Shown here: piece after piece, positions 28,338-37,094 of the stretch | Layout of the letters: each line of letters opens with the position of its first letter | Numbering within the stretch: position 1 is the first letter of the stretch | Origin: Chlorobiota bacterium | GTDB taxonomy: Bacteria; Bacteroidota; Ignavibacteria; OLB7 | Assembly: GCA_028287785.1 (NCBI GenBank) | Contig: JAQBOZ010000027.1 | Location: 310,001-374,000, forward strand | Reading direction: 5' to 3' | DNA: 64,000 bases | The notes under the pieces: model-generated | The model's database searches: none | What the model was told of the DNA's origin: nothing | What the model saw: the letters and a program-made list of their open reading frames with translations, nothing else | Translations under genes and position numbers: made by a program

Positions 28338-28371
28338 AAAGCCCCGCGTCGTGATACCGAGGTGGGGCTTT
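28338..28371 (-). terminator. Rho-independent terminator of the efp-acc-gcvH transcript
   Basis: On the minus strand AAAGCCCC pairs with GGGGCTTT around an 18-nt loop and is followed by a run of T (the plus strand has six A at 28335-28340). It starts 26 nt after the gcvH stop. Confidence 0.8.
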
Positions 28372-28396
28372 GCAATGTTCTTCGAGCGTCGGGAAG

Positions 28397-28780
28397 TTAG
28401 TGTCCCTGACCGACCATGCCGGCGTAGGCGGCGGAATCCATCAGGTTTGCCCCCTTGTCCTCGGTCACGATCCTGATCATCCAGCCATCGCCGTAGGGAT
28501 CGGAGTTGACGGTTTCGGGGGTGTCGATGATCTTCTGGTTGATCTCGGCGATCTCACCGGTCACCGGCATGTAGAGATCGGAAACCGTCTTCACCGCCTC
28601 GATCGTCCCGAAGACGCTCCCCGCCTCCACCACATCGCCGACGTTGACGCTGATATCCACGAAGACGACATCGCCAAGCTCGGACTGCGCGAAGTCTGAT
28701 ACGCCGATATAGCCGGTAGTGTCTTCAAGGCGGAGCCATTCGTGGCTCTTCGCGAACTTGAGATTCTCTGGAAAGTTCAT
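28397..28780 (-). CDS. gcvH: Glycine cleavage system H protein
   Basis: A 127-residue lipoyl carrier of the glycine cleavage system. The N-terminus FAKSHEWLRLEDTTGYIGVSD and the lipoylation loop GTIEAVKTVSDLYMPVTG (modified Lys in EAVKTVSD, around residue 65) are standard, as is NSDPYGDGWMIRI at the end. It is the last gene of the run efp-accB-accC-gcvH, 63 nt behind accC. The pairing of a lipoyl protein with the biotin carrier genes may simply reflect operon history. Confidence 0.97.
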   Translation of the reverse strand: MNFPENLKFAKSHEWLRLEDTTGYIGVSDFAQSELGDVVFVDISVNVGDVVEAGSVFGTIEAVKTVSDLYMPVTGEIAEINQKIIDTPETVNSDPYGDGWMIRIVTEDKGANLMDSAAYAGMVGQGH

Positions 28781-28843
28781 GTCGATGTCCGTAGTTGAAT
28801 TGCTTGGGAAAATGCCGATGGAGCGATGCTCCGAGCAAAGCGA

Positions 28844-30198
28844 TTACTCCTTCGGGAGCCGGTCCAGCCAGTTGTGCGTGTCCACGAACTGCGTGTCGAA
28901 CCGTCCGCTCAGGAACACCTCGTGCTCCATCATCATCTTGTGGAACGGGGTAGTGGTCTTTACGCCTTCGATCACCAGCTCATCCAGCGCGCGACGCATC
29001 TTCGCGATGGCGCTGCCGCGCGTCTCGCCGAATGTGATCAGCTTCGCCAGCAGGGAGTCGTAGTTCGGCGGAACGGTGTAGCCCTGATAGATATGGGAAT
29101 CGACGCGGACGCCGTGGCCGCCGGGGAAGTGGAGCGTGGCAATCCGTCCGGGGCTTGGGCGGAACTCGTGATACGGGTCCTCGGCGTTGATCCGCACCTC
29201 GATGGCATGCTTGCGGGGAGGCCCCTGGCGAAGCGTAAGCCGTTCGCCGGCCGCCACCGCGATCTGCTCCTTGATAAGATCGATCCCGAGCGATTCCTCC
29301 GTCACGGGATGCTCCACCTGGATGCGGGTGTTCATCTCCATGAAATAGAAGTTCCGGTGTTTGTCCACCAGGAATTCCATCGTGCCGGCGCCGCGATAGT
29401 TCACATGCCGGCATCCGGCCATCGCCGCCTCTCCCATCTTCATCCGAAGGGCTTCATCCACCACGGGGGATGGTGATTCCTCGATCAGCTTCTGATGGCG
29501 GCGCTGGATGGAGCACTCGCGCTCGTTGAGGAAGGTATGGTTGCCGTGCATGTCGGACATGACCTGGATCTCGACGTGCCGCGGCTCCTCGATAAACTTT
29601 TCGATGTAGAGGCTTCCATCGCCGAATGCCGCCAGCGCCTCGGTCTGCGCGGTCGTAAAGGCGCGCTCGATCTCCGATTCCTCGCGCACGACCCGCATTC
29701 CCTTGCCGCCACCCCCCGCCGATGCCTTCACGATCACCGGATAGCCGACTTCCTCGGCGATTCTCCGCGCATCGGCGATATCGTCGACAGTGCCGGGGCT
29801 TCCGGGAACAACCGGCACGCCGGCCTCCCGCATCGTATCCTTCGCCACCGACTTATCTCCCATCCGCCTGATGGCGCCTGGTTCCGGGCCGATGAACGTA
29901 ACGCCGCTCTCCGAGCATATCTCGGCAAAGCCCGCGTTCTCGGCGAGAAATCCGTATCCGGGATGGATTGCGTCGGCGTTGGTAATCTGTGCGGCGGAGA
30001 TGATGCGTGGGATGTTGAGATAGCTCTCGCGACCGGGAGGAGGTCCGATGCAGACCACCTCGTCGGCAAACTTGACGTGAAGGGAATCCTTGTCGGCGGT
30101 CGAATAGACGGCGACGGTGCGGATGCCCATCTCACGGCAGGCACGGATAACGCGGAGCGCGATCTCTCCCCGGTTGGCGATCAGAACTTTTGTAAACA

Positions 30199-30199
<1 letters not shown>
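28844..30199 (-). CDS. accC: Acetyl-CoA carboxylase, biotin carboxylase subunit
   Basis: Carboxylates the biotin on AccB with ATP and bicarbonate, the first half reaction of acetyl-CoA carboxylation in fatty-acid synthesis. It has 451 residues from [20 protein letters not shown]. The ATP-grasp loop [13 protein letters not shown] (around residues 163-175) and [16 protein letters not shown] (around 286-301) hold the catalytic residues. The ATG at 30199 overlaps the accB stop by 1 nt (TAATG), so translation is coupled. The usual length. Confidence 0.97.
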
Positions 30200-30705
<506 letters not shown>

Positions 30706-30726
30706 CGGTAGCCCCCAGGTAATGGA

Positions 30727-31290
30727 TCAGTTCTTGACGCGATCGAGATATCCGCCGGTGCGGGTATCCACGCGGATCACATCCCCCTCATTCACGAAGA
30801 GAGGAACGTAGACCGTGGCTCCGGACTCCACCGTGGCCGGCTTCGTTGCGCCGGTCGCGGTATCACCCTTGATTCCGGGCTCGGTGTAGGTAATGAGGAG
30901 CGTAACATGCGGCGGGAGTTCCACGGTGACAACGTCGCTGCCGTTGAACGCGATTGTCGCCTCGCCCGATTCCTTCAGCAGGCCGGCCTGATCGCCGAGG
31001 ATGATCTCCGGGACATGGATCTGATCGTAGGTTTCCGTATCCATGAACACCATGTTGTCGCCGTCGCGGTAGAGGAACTGCATCGGTTTCCGCTCCACAC
31101 GCACGATTTCGATCGCCTCGCCGGAACGGAAACGGTTCTCCAGCAGCTTGCCGGATTTGATGTTCCGCATCTTGACCTGGTAAAAGGCGCGAAGATTTCC
31201 GGGCGTTCTGTGGGTGCTTTCGAGAACCGTGCAGAGCTCGTTGTTATAGCGAATCACAAGCCCTGGACGAAGATCGGACGTATCGGCCAT
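30727..31290 (-). CDS. efp: Translation elongation factor P
   Basis: Relieves ribosome stalling at polyproline stretches. 187 residues with the KOW-like N-terminal domain and two OB-like domains, ending DTRTGGYLDRVKN. The tip of the domain I loop reads HRTPGNLRAFYQVK: the position aligned with E. coli Lys34 (PGKGQAF) is Asn32 here, so neither the lysine (EpmA-type) nor the arginine (EarP-type) modification site is present at the tip, although Arg34 is two residues on. No modification gene is near. First gene of efp-accB-accC-gcvH, 43 nt behind tRNA-Cys. Confidence 0.96.
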   Translation of the reverse strand: MADTSDLRPGLVIRYNNELCTVLESTHRTPGNLRAFYQVKMRNIKSGKLLENRFRSGEAIEIVRVERKPMQFLYRDGDNMVFMDTETYDQIHVPEIILGDQAGLLKESGEATIAFNGSDVVTVELPPHVTLLITYTEPGIKGDTATGATKPATVESGATVYVPLFVNEGDVIRVDTRTGGYLDRVKN

Positions 31291-31333
31291 ACGATGTAGG
31301 AGAGAATAGTCTGAGGTTTGATAACGTTATGAG

Positions 31334-31404
31334 AGGTGCCGAACGGATTTGAACCGTTGTACAAGGTTTTGCAGACCTTTGCCTAACCACTCGGCCACGG
31401 CACC
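31334..31404 (-). tRNA. tRNA-Cys (GCA)
   Basis: A 71-nt cloverleaf. The acceptor stem GGTGCCG pairs with CGGCACC; the discriminator is T73, the identity element of tRNA-Cys. The anticodon stem AAGGT/ACCTT encloses CTGCAAA with anticodon GCA. It lies just upstream of efp on the same strand and may share its transcript. Confidence 0.97.
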
Positions 31405-31520
31405 ATCGTCTTCAGTGGAAATCTGTTCGCGGTGTCACCGAAGAGCGCCAAAGATATCCTCAGCGGGGGTACTTATGCAAACGGAATACGTGGCGAGAGT
31501 GTAACGGAGTTGTGCGCCCG

Positions 31521-32519
31521 CTACCGGTTCGTCGATCCCAAACCATCGCCGGGCAACTGATTTCCCTTTGCGTCGAACCACTGTTCATCCACCAGAATCC
31601 CGTCGAACTCGCGATAGATTTTCCTGGTCACCGCCACGCCGTCCCCACGTCGCCCCTTCGGATTCCCCTTCAGATCGAACGCGCTCCAGGCGATCATCCG
31701 CCCGTTGGTGTCGTACTCGAACGTCCTTGTGGCAACGCCGTCGCTGTCGGCCATCGGATTTCCCCCGGTATCGAGGAAGATTATGCGGGTCGGCTGGCCG
31801 CAGGCGTTCAGCTCGTAGGCATGGGCGAATTCTCCATTCGGGTAGGGAAGGGATTTCTTGTCGAAGCCGCGGACCTCCTCCCGTACCAGTTCGCCGGCGG
31901 CGTTCACCACCATCTTCCTGTAATACGTCTGCTCCGGCATCGCCGCGAACGGATGATACGGGCCGTCGGAGCCGGTGCCGAAGTGGAGTTTCCTGTTGGA
32001 GAAATACCATTCCTGGGAGATCGCCTCGCCGACCGGGAGGTAGAGCGTCCAGCTTGTGCCGACCAGATCGTTCACCGGCTTCCCGTCCGCGTCGACGTAT
32101 TTCCGCATCAGTATCCCGCCGTTCCTCCGATAAATAATTTCCACCGCGAAGCCGGTCAGGGTTGTTAACGGCACTCCGCTTGCCCCATAAAATGTCCGGC
32201 GCTGGACGATCGTGTTGTTCGTCTCGACCGGCGTGTAGGCTATCCGCATGGTGGTCCATTCCCCCCGCGTGTCCGGGTTGCCGAAGGTGAATCGGGTGAT
32301 CCGCGTCGGCCGGCCGGCCGTATCGCGATCCACGCCGTAGACGATCGGTTCATCCAGCGGTTTGGCGCTGGGATAGCAGGGGACCACTTGCTCCGTGGCA
32401 TTGATGCGGAGAAGGCGGTAGAATTCCCTGTAGTCGTTGATGGTCTGTGCGTCCGCGATCGCGGGGGAAAGGAGCAGTGCCCCGAAGAGGGCAAGACCGA
32501 GGAGGAGAGATCGTGTCAT
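31521..32519 (-). CDS. Secreted protein of unknown function with tandem YD-like strand repeats
   Basis: A 332-residue exported protein. The signal peptide (MTRSLLLGLALFGALLLSPAIADAQ) ends near residue 25. The rest is a series of short beta-strand units with 'F-D-x-x-G-x-P' or 'Y-D-x-N-G-R' turns, for example FEYDTNGRMIAWSAFDLKGN and QWFDAKGNQLPGDG near the C-terminus. These resemble MORN/RHS-type strand repeats found in surface proteins. There is no T9SS sorting domain and no lipobox. The protein stands alone; the function is unknown. Confidence 0.75.
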   Translation of the reverse strand: MTRSLLLGLALFGALLLSPAIADAQTINDYREFYRLLRINATEQVVPCYPSAKPLDEPIVYGVDRDTAGRPTRITRFTFGNPDTRGEWTTMRIAYTPVETNNTIVQRRTFYGASGVPLTTLTGFAVEIIYRRNGGILMRKYVDADGKPVNDLVGTSWTLYLPVGEAISQEWYFSNRKLHFGTGSDGPYHPFAAMPEQTYYRKMVVNAAGELVREEVRGFDKKSLPYPNGEFAHAYELNACGQPTRIIFLDTGGNPMADSDGVATRTFEYDTNGRMIAWSAFDLKGNPKGRRGDGVAVTRKIYREFDGILVDEQWFDAKGNQLPGDGLGSTNR

Positions 32520-32844
32520 GTATCAGCGAAGATGAATCGTATCGGCCCGGATCGGTTCCGTGCCGGCTCCGTTGCCGGATGGGCTCGGAATCCTTGGATG
32601 GGATTGACGATGAAGTTGGTGAAAAGTTGAGTCATATGTCCCCGGTACGCATCGTACTCGGCGGATAATCCTTAGTTTTAGCCGTTCCCCGGATGGATAT
32701 CAGGATCGTGCATGGCGGATTCCGGCTGATGATGCCGCGTCGCGCTGGCTGAACCCCTGGGAAACGGCAAGGTTTCGTGGTACTGGAGATGGATGACATA
32801 GCGTATAGAACGAACATCGTACGCCGGCAAACAGCAATCTGCCG
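32520..32844. other. Intergenic region between the secreted protein and pgsA
   Basis: A divergent promoter region of 325 nt. I see no tRNA, terminator hairpin or repeat family member, and no open frame with family resemblance. Confidence 0.5.
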
Positions 32845-33471
32845 ATGAAGCCCGAATTTAACTTCCCCAACCTCATAACGGCGTTACGCATTCTGCTGAC
32901 GCCGCTCTTCATCTGGCTGATGCTGAGCGAGGATTCGGTGCGCGTCCAGCTTTCCGCGGCCATCTTCCTGCTGGCGGCCGTCAGCGACTGGTACGATGGC
33001 TGGTACGCCCGTCGCTATAACGCGATGAGCGCGTTCGGTCGCTTCTTCGATCCCCTTGCCGACAAGGTCCTGATCTCCGCCGCCTTCTTCGTCTTCGTCT
33101 CCCTGGATATCTTCCCGCTCTGGATGGTCCTTCTGATCGTCGGCCGCGACGTGCTTGTGACGATTCTCCGCGTGGTTGCCGACCGGAAGCATCAGCCGGT
33201 GGTGACCAGCCGACTTGCCAAATGGAAAACCGCGATGCAGCTTGTCTTCCTCTGGTACGTGGTGGCGATCTTCACATTGAAAAATATCGAGTGGCTCCGT
33301 CTCCGGCTGGATGGCGGAACCATCGGAACGCTCCTCTCTCCCTGGATCATCCAGACATCCATGATCCTCCTGACGGCCCTTTCGCTGATCACGGCCGTTC
33401 AGTACCTGATCGAAAATCGACACATCCTTCGCATCCTCACCAATGGTAGTCTCGCCCGCACAACTCCGTAA
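32845..33471 (+). CDS. pgsA: CDP-diacylglycerol-glycerol-3-phosphate 3-phosphatidyltransferase
   Basis: Makes phosphatidylglycerophosphate from CDP-diacylglycerol, in the inner membrane. 208 residues with hydrophobic segments. The CDP-alcohol phosphatidyltransferase motif DG-x2-AR-x8-G-x3-D-x3-D is complete: DGWYARRYNAMS then AFGRFFDPLADK (around 50-74). The last 29 nt overlap pgpA, whose product takes the phosphate off in the next step. It uses the CDP-diacylglycerol made by cdsA at the left end of the window. Confidence 0.95.
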   Translation: MKPEFNFPNLITALRILLTPLFIWLMLSEDSVRVQLSAAIFLLAAVSDWYDGWYARRYNAMSAFGRFFDPLADKVLISAAFFVFVSLDIFPLWMVLLIVGRDVLVTILRVVADRKHQPVVTSRLAKWKTAMQLVFLWYVVAIFTLKNIEWLRLRLDGGTIGTLLSPWIIQTSMILLTALSLITAVQYLIENRHILRILTNGSLARTTP

Positions 33472-33955
33472 GCGGGGCCTTCCAATCTGGAAGCAGATCC
33501 TGGCCGGCGGACTCTATACCGGCCTTTCCCCGATCGCTTCCGGCACGGTGGCGAGCGCGGTGGCGGCCCTCATCTATCTCCTCCCCCACGGTTCCAATCC
33601 CCTTCTGCTGGTCGGGCTTTCGCTGGCGGCCTTCATCGGCGGCATTCCGCTGGCCCGCGACGCGGAGAATGTGATCGGTCACGATCCCAGCTTCGTCACG
33701 CTGGATGAGTTCGCGGGAATGTGGCTGGCGATGGCCTCCCCGCTCGTGATCTACGATCCGTACTGGGCCGTTCTCTGCTTCTTCGTCTTCCGGATCTTCG
33801 ATATCGCCAAGGTGTGGCCGGCAAGCTATTTCGATGAACAGAAGGGGGGGCTCGGCATCATGGCCGATGACATGGTCGCCGGCTTCTACACCAACATCGT
33901 CTGTCACCTCATCTGGTTCGCGCTGATGTTCGTTCACGGATTTCTCGGCCTCTGA
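33443..33955 (+). CDS. pgpA: Phosphatidylglycerophosphatase A
   Basis: Dephosphorylates phosphatidylglycerophosphate to phosphatidylglycerol. 170 residues with several membrane segments. The PgpA family marks are present: GLSPIASGTVAS, LDEFAGMWLAM, and FRIFDIAKVWPASYFDEQK followed by GIMADDMVAG. The start overlaps the end of pgsA by 29 nt (ATGG within the pgsA reading frame), so both are probably made from one transcript. Downstream mqnD begins after 107 nt on the same strand. Confidence 0.95.
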   Translation: MVVSPAQLRKRGLPIWKQILAGGLYTGLSPIASGTVASAVAALIYLLPHGSNPLLLVGLSLAAFIGGIPLARDAENVIGHDPSFVTLDEFAGMWLAMASPLVIYDPYWAVLCFFVFRIFDIAKVWPASYFDEQKGGLGIMADDMVAGFYTNIVCHLIWFALMFVHGFLGL

Positions 33956-34062
33956 ACCCGTTGCCCGGAATGTCCCCCGATCGGCGGTTCGGCCGCGTGA
34001 TCCGCGACGACATCCTCCGGCCGGCATGCGATTCTCTTCTCGATATTTTGCAACGACCGATC

Positions 34063-34929
34063 ATGATTTCCCCCGATACCAATACCACTCTCCGCCTGGC
34101 CTACAGCCCCGATGCCGATGATGCCTTCATGTTCCGCGCCGCGCTGGAAGGGCTGGTGGATACCGAGGGGCTCAGCTTCCAGCCGGTGACATCGGACACG
34201 CAGAACCTGAACGATATGGCGGAGCGTGGGGAGATTGATATCTCCGCGGTCTCCGTCGCCGCCTATCCCCATATCGCCGATCGCTTTGTGATGTTCGCTC
34301 ACGGCGGATCGGTCGGCATGGGCTATGGCCCGGTGATCGTCGCGCGGGGGGCGTTTCCGGTCGATGAGCTGAATGCCAGGCTGATAGCAACTCCCGGAGC
34401 CAGGACCACGGCCCATCTCATCACCCGGCTGATCGCCCCCGATGCCCGGATGACCACGGTGCCGATCACCCCGTACGAGGCGATCTTCGACGCGATCGAT
34501 GCCTGCGGCGTCGGCGCGGGGATTATCATTCATGAAGGGCGGCTTACCTACGAGCGCCACGGGCTTGTGAAGATCGTCGATCTGGGGGAGTGGTGGTGGG
34601 AGCAGACCGGCCTGCCGCTGCCGCTCGGTGCCAACGTGATCCGTCGCTCGCTGGGCCCGGAGACGATCGCCCGCGCCAGCCGCGCCATCCAGCGCTCCAT
34701 CCGCTGGGCTCTCGACCATCGCGAGGAGATGATCCGCTTTCTGATCGATCATATCCATCGTCCCGAGGAAGTTGCCACGCCGGAACTGCTCGATAAGTAT
34801 CTGGGGATGTACGCGAACGAGGAGACGTACAGCTATTCCCCCGCATCGCTTCAGGCGGTTCAGCGGATATTCGATCTCGGCTTCGAACGCGGCCTGCTGC
34901 CGGTGAAGACCGTCGCGGAGTTCGTATGA
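34063..34929 (+). CDS. mqnD: 1,4-dihydroxy-6-naphthoate synthase (futalosine pathway)
   Basis: Converts cyclic de-hypoxanthine futalosine to 1,4-dihydroxy-6-naphthoate in futalosine-type menaquinone synthesis. 288 residues from MISPDTNTTLRL; the frame is open 34 codons further upstream but that part is not family-like. Characteristic stretches are LAYSPDADDAFMFRAAL, TSDTQNLNDMAERGEIDISA and LPLPLGANVIRRSLG. It has the periplasmic-binding-protein-like fold known from MqnD and is followed after 7 nt by mqnB. mqnA, mqnC and mqnE are not in the window. Confidence 0.93.
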   Translation: MISPDTNTTLRLAYSPDADDAFMFRAALEGLVDTEGLSFQPVTSDTQNLNDMAERGEIDISAVSVAAYPHIADRFVMFAHGGSVGMGYGPVIVARGAFPVDELNARLIATPGARTTAHLITRLIAPDARMTTVPITPYEAIFDAIDACGVGAGIIIHEGRLTYERHGLVKIVDLGEWWWEQTGLPLPLGANVIRRSLGPETIARASRAIQRSIRWALDHREEMIRFLIDHIHRPEEVATPELLDKYLGMYANEETYSYSPASLQAVQRIFDLGFERGLLPVKTVAEFV

Positions 34930-34936
34930 CCGGCGC

Positions 34937-35575
34937 ATGGAGGAACCGATGATGGGGCCGGAGGGGAGGCTCTATCTCTTCTCGTCGGAGCTGGAGCGGT
35001 CGGCGGCGTTTCCGGACGGGCCGCCGGAGGGGATAGCCACGGCGATCACCGGCGTCGGGTTGATCGATGCCGCCGCCGGTACTGCTCGCGCCATCGACAG
35101 GAAAGGGGCATCGGAAATCGTCTTCCTGGGCACGTGCGGCGCGCACCGGGCCTCCGGCCTTGAAATCGGCGATATCGTGCTGGCATCCGATGTGTCGCTC
35201 GGCTCCGGCGATGTCGCCTCCGGTGAGATGCGCGTCCCCTCGCTGATGCCCTCGTCCATTCCCGCGGACGGACGGCTGACAAACCTGATCGCCGAGGGGT
35301 TTGCGGGACGCGGGATCGGGACGCGACGCGGGAGGATATCCTGCACGCTCGGCATCACCGAGACCGACCGGCTGGCCGATGTTCTCTACGGGTTCGACCG
35401 GAGCGATGCCGAAAACATGGAGGCGTTTGCCGTGCTCCGCGCCGCGGCCGATATCCCGGTCGCCGTTGCGCTCGGCGTCACGAACATCGTTGGAGCGGGG
35501 GGGGGGAAGGGCTGGCTGGCGAACTTCCGCGCGATGATGCGGCGGGTCGCGGAGATCATCGATCCCGGAGAATAA
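34937..35575 (+). CDS. mqnB: Futalosine hydrolase
   Basis: A nucleosidase-family enzyme that splits hypoxanthine from futalosine in the alternative menaquinone pathway. 212 residues; a start at 34949 (MMGPEGRLYLF) is also possible. Visible are GVGLIDAAAGTARAI, FLGTCGAHRASGLEIGDIVL, the purine-nucleosidase-like motif NMEAFAVLRAA (Glu ligand of the ribose, around residue 162) and IVGAGGGKGWLANFRAMM. It follows mqnD at 7 nt. The call is supported by sequence and by the neighbour. Confidence 0.9.
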   Translation: MEEPMMGPEGRLYLFSSELERSAAFPDGPPEGIATAITGVGLIDAAAGTARAIDRKGASEIVFLGTCGAHRASGLEIGDIVLASDVSLGSGDVASGEMRVPSLMPSSIPADGRLTNLIAEGFAGRGIGTRRGRISCTLGITETDRLADVLYGFDRSDAENMEAFAVLRAAADIPVAVALGVTNIVGAGGGKGWLANFRAMMRRVAEIIDPGE

Positions 35576-35693
35576 ACCGCGCCATGCGGGAATGAACTAT
35601 CCGTCCGCGATGTTATCATAAGCGAACCGGCCCGGAGAAGCAATCGATCACGTTTATTCAGATTCGCCCACGGCGAACGAGCCAACTGGAGCA

Positions 35694-37019
35694 ATGATAG
35701 AAACAGAGTCCATTATCGCCGAGCTTGAACGGATGTTCAGGATGGCCCCCGATCTCCCCAAAGAGGCGATCATCAAGCAGGATATTCTCCGGCAGGGGCT
35801 GGCATTTTCGCAGGCCGCGTTGCAGGTGGCATCGGGATACAAGCCGAAGGATTATTTCATCTTCTCGTTCGACCTGGTTCCGCTGAAGGAGATGGAGACC
35901 TTCGAGGCGTATCGTTCACCGGAGGAGATCAAGATGACCGGCGGCGTCTACGAGCTTCGCCCCACCATCGTCTCGGTCCGCGTCAACCCGGCATCGCCGT
36001 ATCGCGTGGAGCTGCGCGATGGGTTGATCTCGCTCGTGTGCGAGGATGTGCTGCTGGCGCGTCTGGAGTTCCCGCCGATCCCTGAATATTACAGCCACAA
36101 GCTCTCCAGCGGGAAGAAAATATCGGAAATAGCCCCGGCCATCGAGTGGGGATATCTCGTCTATCTCACGGTCTACCGGCTCTGCCAGTACTGGGGGAAG
36201 ACGGAGGAGTGCCGCTTCTGCGATCTCAACGAGAACTATCGCCAGCAGCGGGAGGAGGGGCGCGAGTACACGGCGGTGAAGGGGATCGATGATATCGTGG
36301 AGGCGATGACCCTCATCAACCAGTACGATACCGTATCGAAAGCCTACACCGTCACCGGCGGCTCGATCACCACCTCGCTGCAGGGGATGAAGGAGGGGGA
36401 ATGGTACGCCCGTTATGCCGACGCGATCGAGAGCCGTTTTGCCGGACGATGGATTCCAAAGGCGGTGGTGCAGGCGCTTCCGAAGGATGAGGTGAAGATG
36501 CTCCACGATGCCGGCTACAGGATCTATCACCCGAACTACGAGGTGTGGGATCGTGAGCTGTTCAACTGGATCTGCCCCGGCAAGGAGCGCTATGTGGGGC
36601 GCGATGAGTGGATGAAGCGGATCGTGGACGCGGCGGAGATCTTCGGGCCGGAACGGGTGATCCCGAACTTCGTCGGCGGCGTCGAGATGGCCCGCCCGCA
36701 CGGCTTCACCGATGTCGATCGCGCCGTTGCCTCCACTACCGAGGGGCTCGACTATTTCATGAGCAAGGGGATCATCCCCCGCTTTACCGCCTGGTGCCCG
36801 GAGCCCACGTCGGATCTGGGACGGCAGGAGGGGCCGCCGCTCGAATATTTCGTGAAGCTCCTGCTGGCGTGGCGGAACACGTTCGAGCACTACAACCTGT
36901 CGGCGCCTCCCGGCTACGGGCGGCCCGGCGTGGGAAGCGCGGAGTTCTCCGTGAGCGCCTTTATGGATGTGATCCGCGTGGAGAAGCTGCCAAAGGGAAG
37001 GGAGATCGCCACGGTCTAG
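35694..37019 (+). CDS. Radical-SAM-like protein of unknown function (CX8CX2C)
   Basis: A 441-residue protein with a Cys triad that looks like the iron-sulphur site of a radical SAM enzyme, but with spacing C-X8-C-X2-C (YRLCQYWGKTEECRFCDLN, around residues 163-181) instead of CX3CX2C. Barrel-like segments follow with TVTGGSITTSLQ (a GGE-like turn), RWIPKAVVQALPKDEV, YHPNYEVWD and VIPNFVGGVEM. Further Cys occur in NWICPGKE and TAWCPEPT. The first 150 residues are unassigned. It lies between mqnB (118 nt upstream) and aroA (75 nt downstream) in one same-strand run, which links it by context to menaquinone or chorismate metabolism. It is not MqnC or MqnE, which have a CX3CX2C motif. Function unknown. 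Confidence 0.75.
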   Translation: MIETESIIAELERMFRMAPDLPKEAIIKQDILRQGLAFSQAALQVASGYKPKDYFIFSFDLVPLKEMETFEAYRSPEEIKMTGGVYELRPTIVSVRVNPASPYRVELRDGLISLVCEDVLLARLEFPPIPEYYSHKLSSGKKISEIAPAIEWGYLVYLTVYRLCQYWGKTEECRFCDLNENYRQQREEGREYTAVKGIDDIVEAMTLINQYDTVSKAYTVTGGSITTSLQGMKEGEWYARYADAIESRFAGRWIPKAVVQALPKDEVKMLHDAGYRIYHPNYEVWDRELFNWICPGKERYVGRDEWMKRIVDAAEIFGPERVIPNFVGGVEMARPHGFTDVDRAVASTTEGLDYFMSKGIIPRFTAWCPEPTSDLGRQEGPPLEYFVKLLLAWRNTFEHYNLSAPPGYGRPGVGSAEFSVSAFMDVIRVEKLPKGREIATV

Positions 37020-37094
37020 GCGTGTCCATCGCACATGAGATTTTCCGGCGGAGGCGATCCTCTCCCTCCGCCGGGTTCCACCGATCGCAATCCG

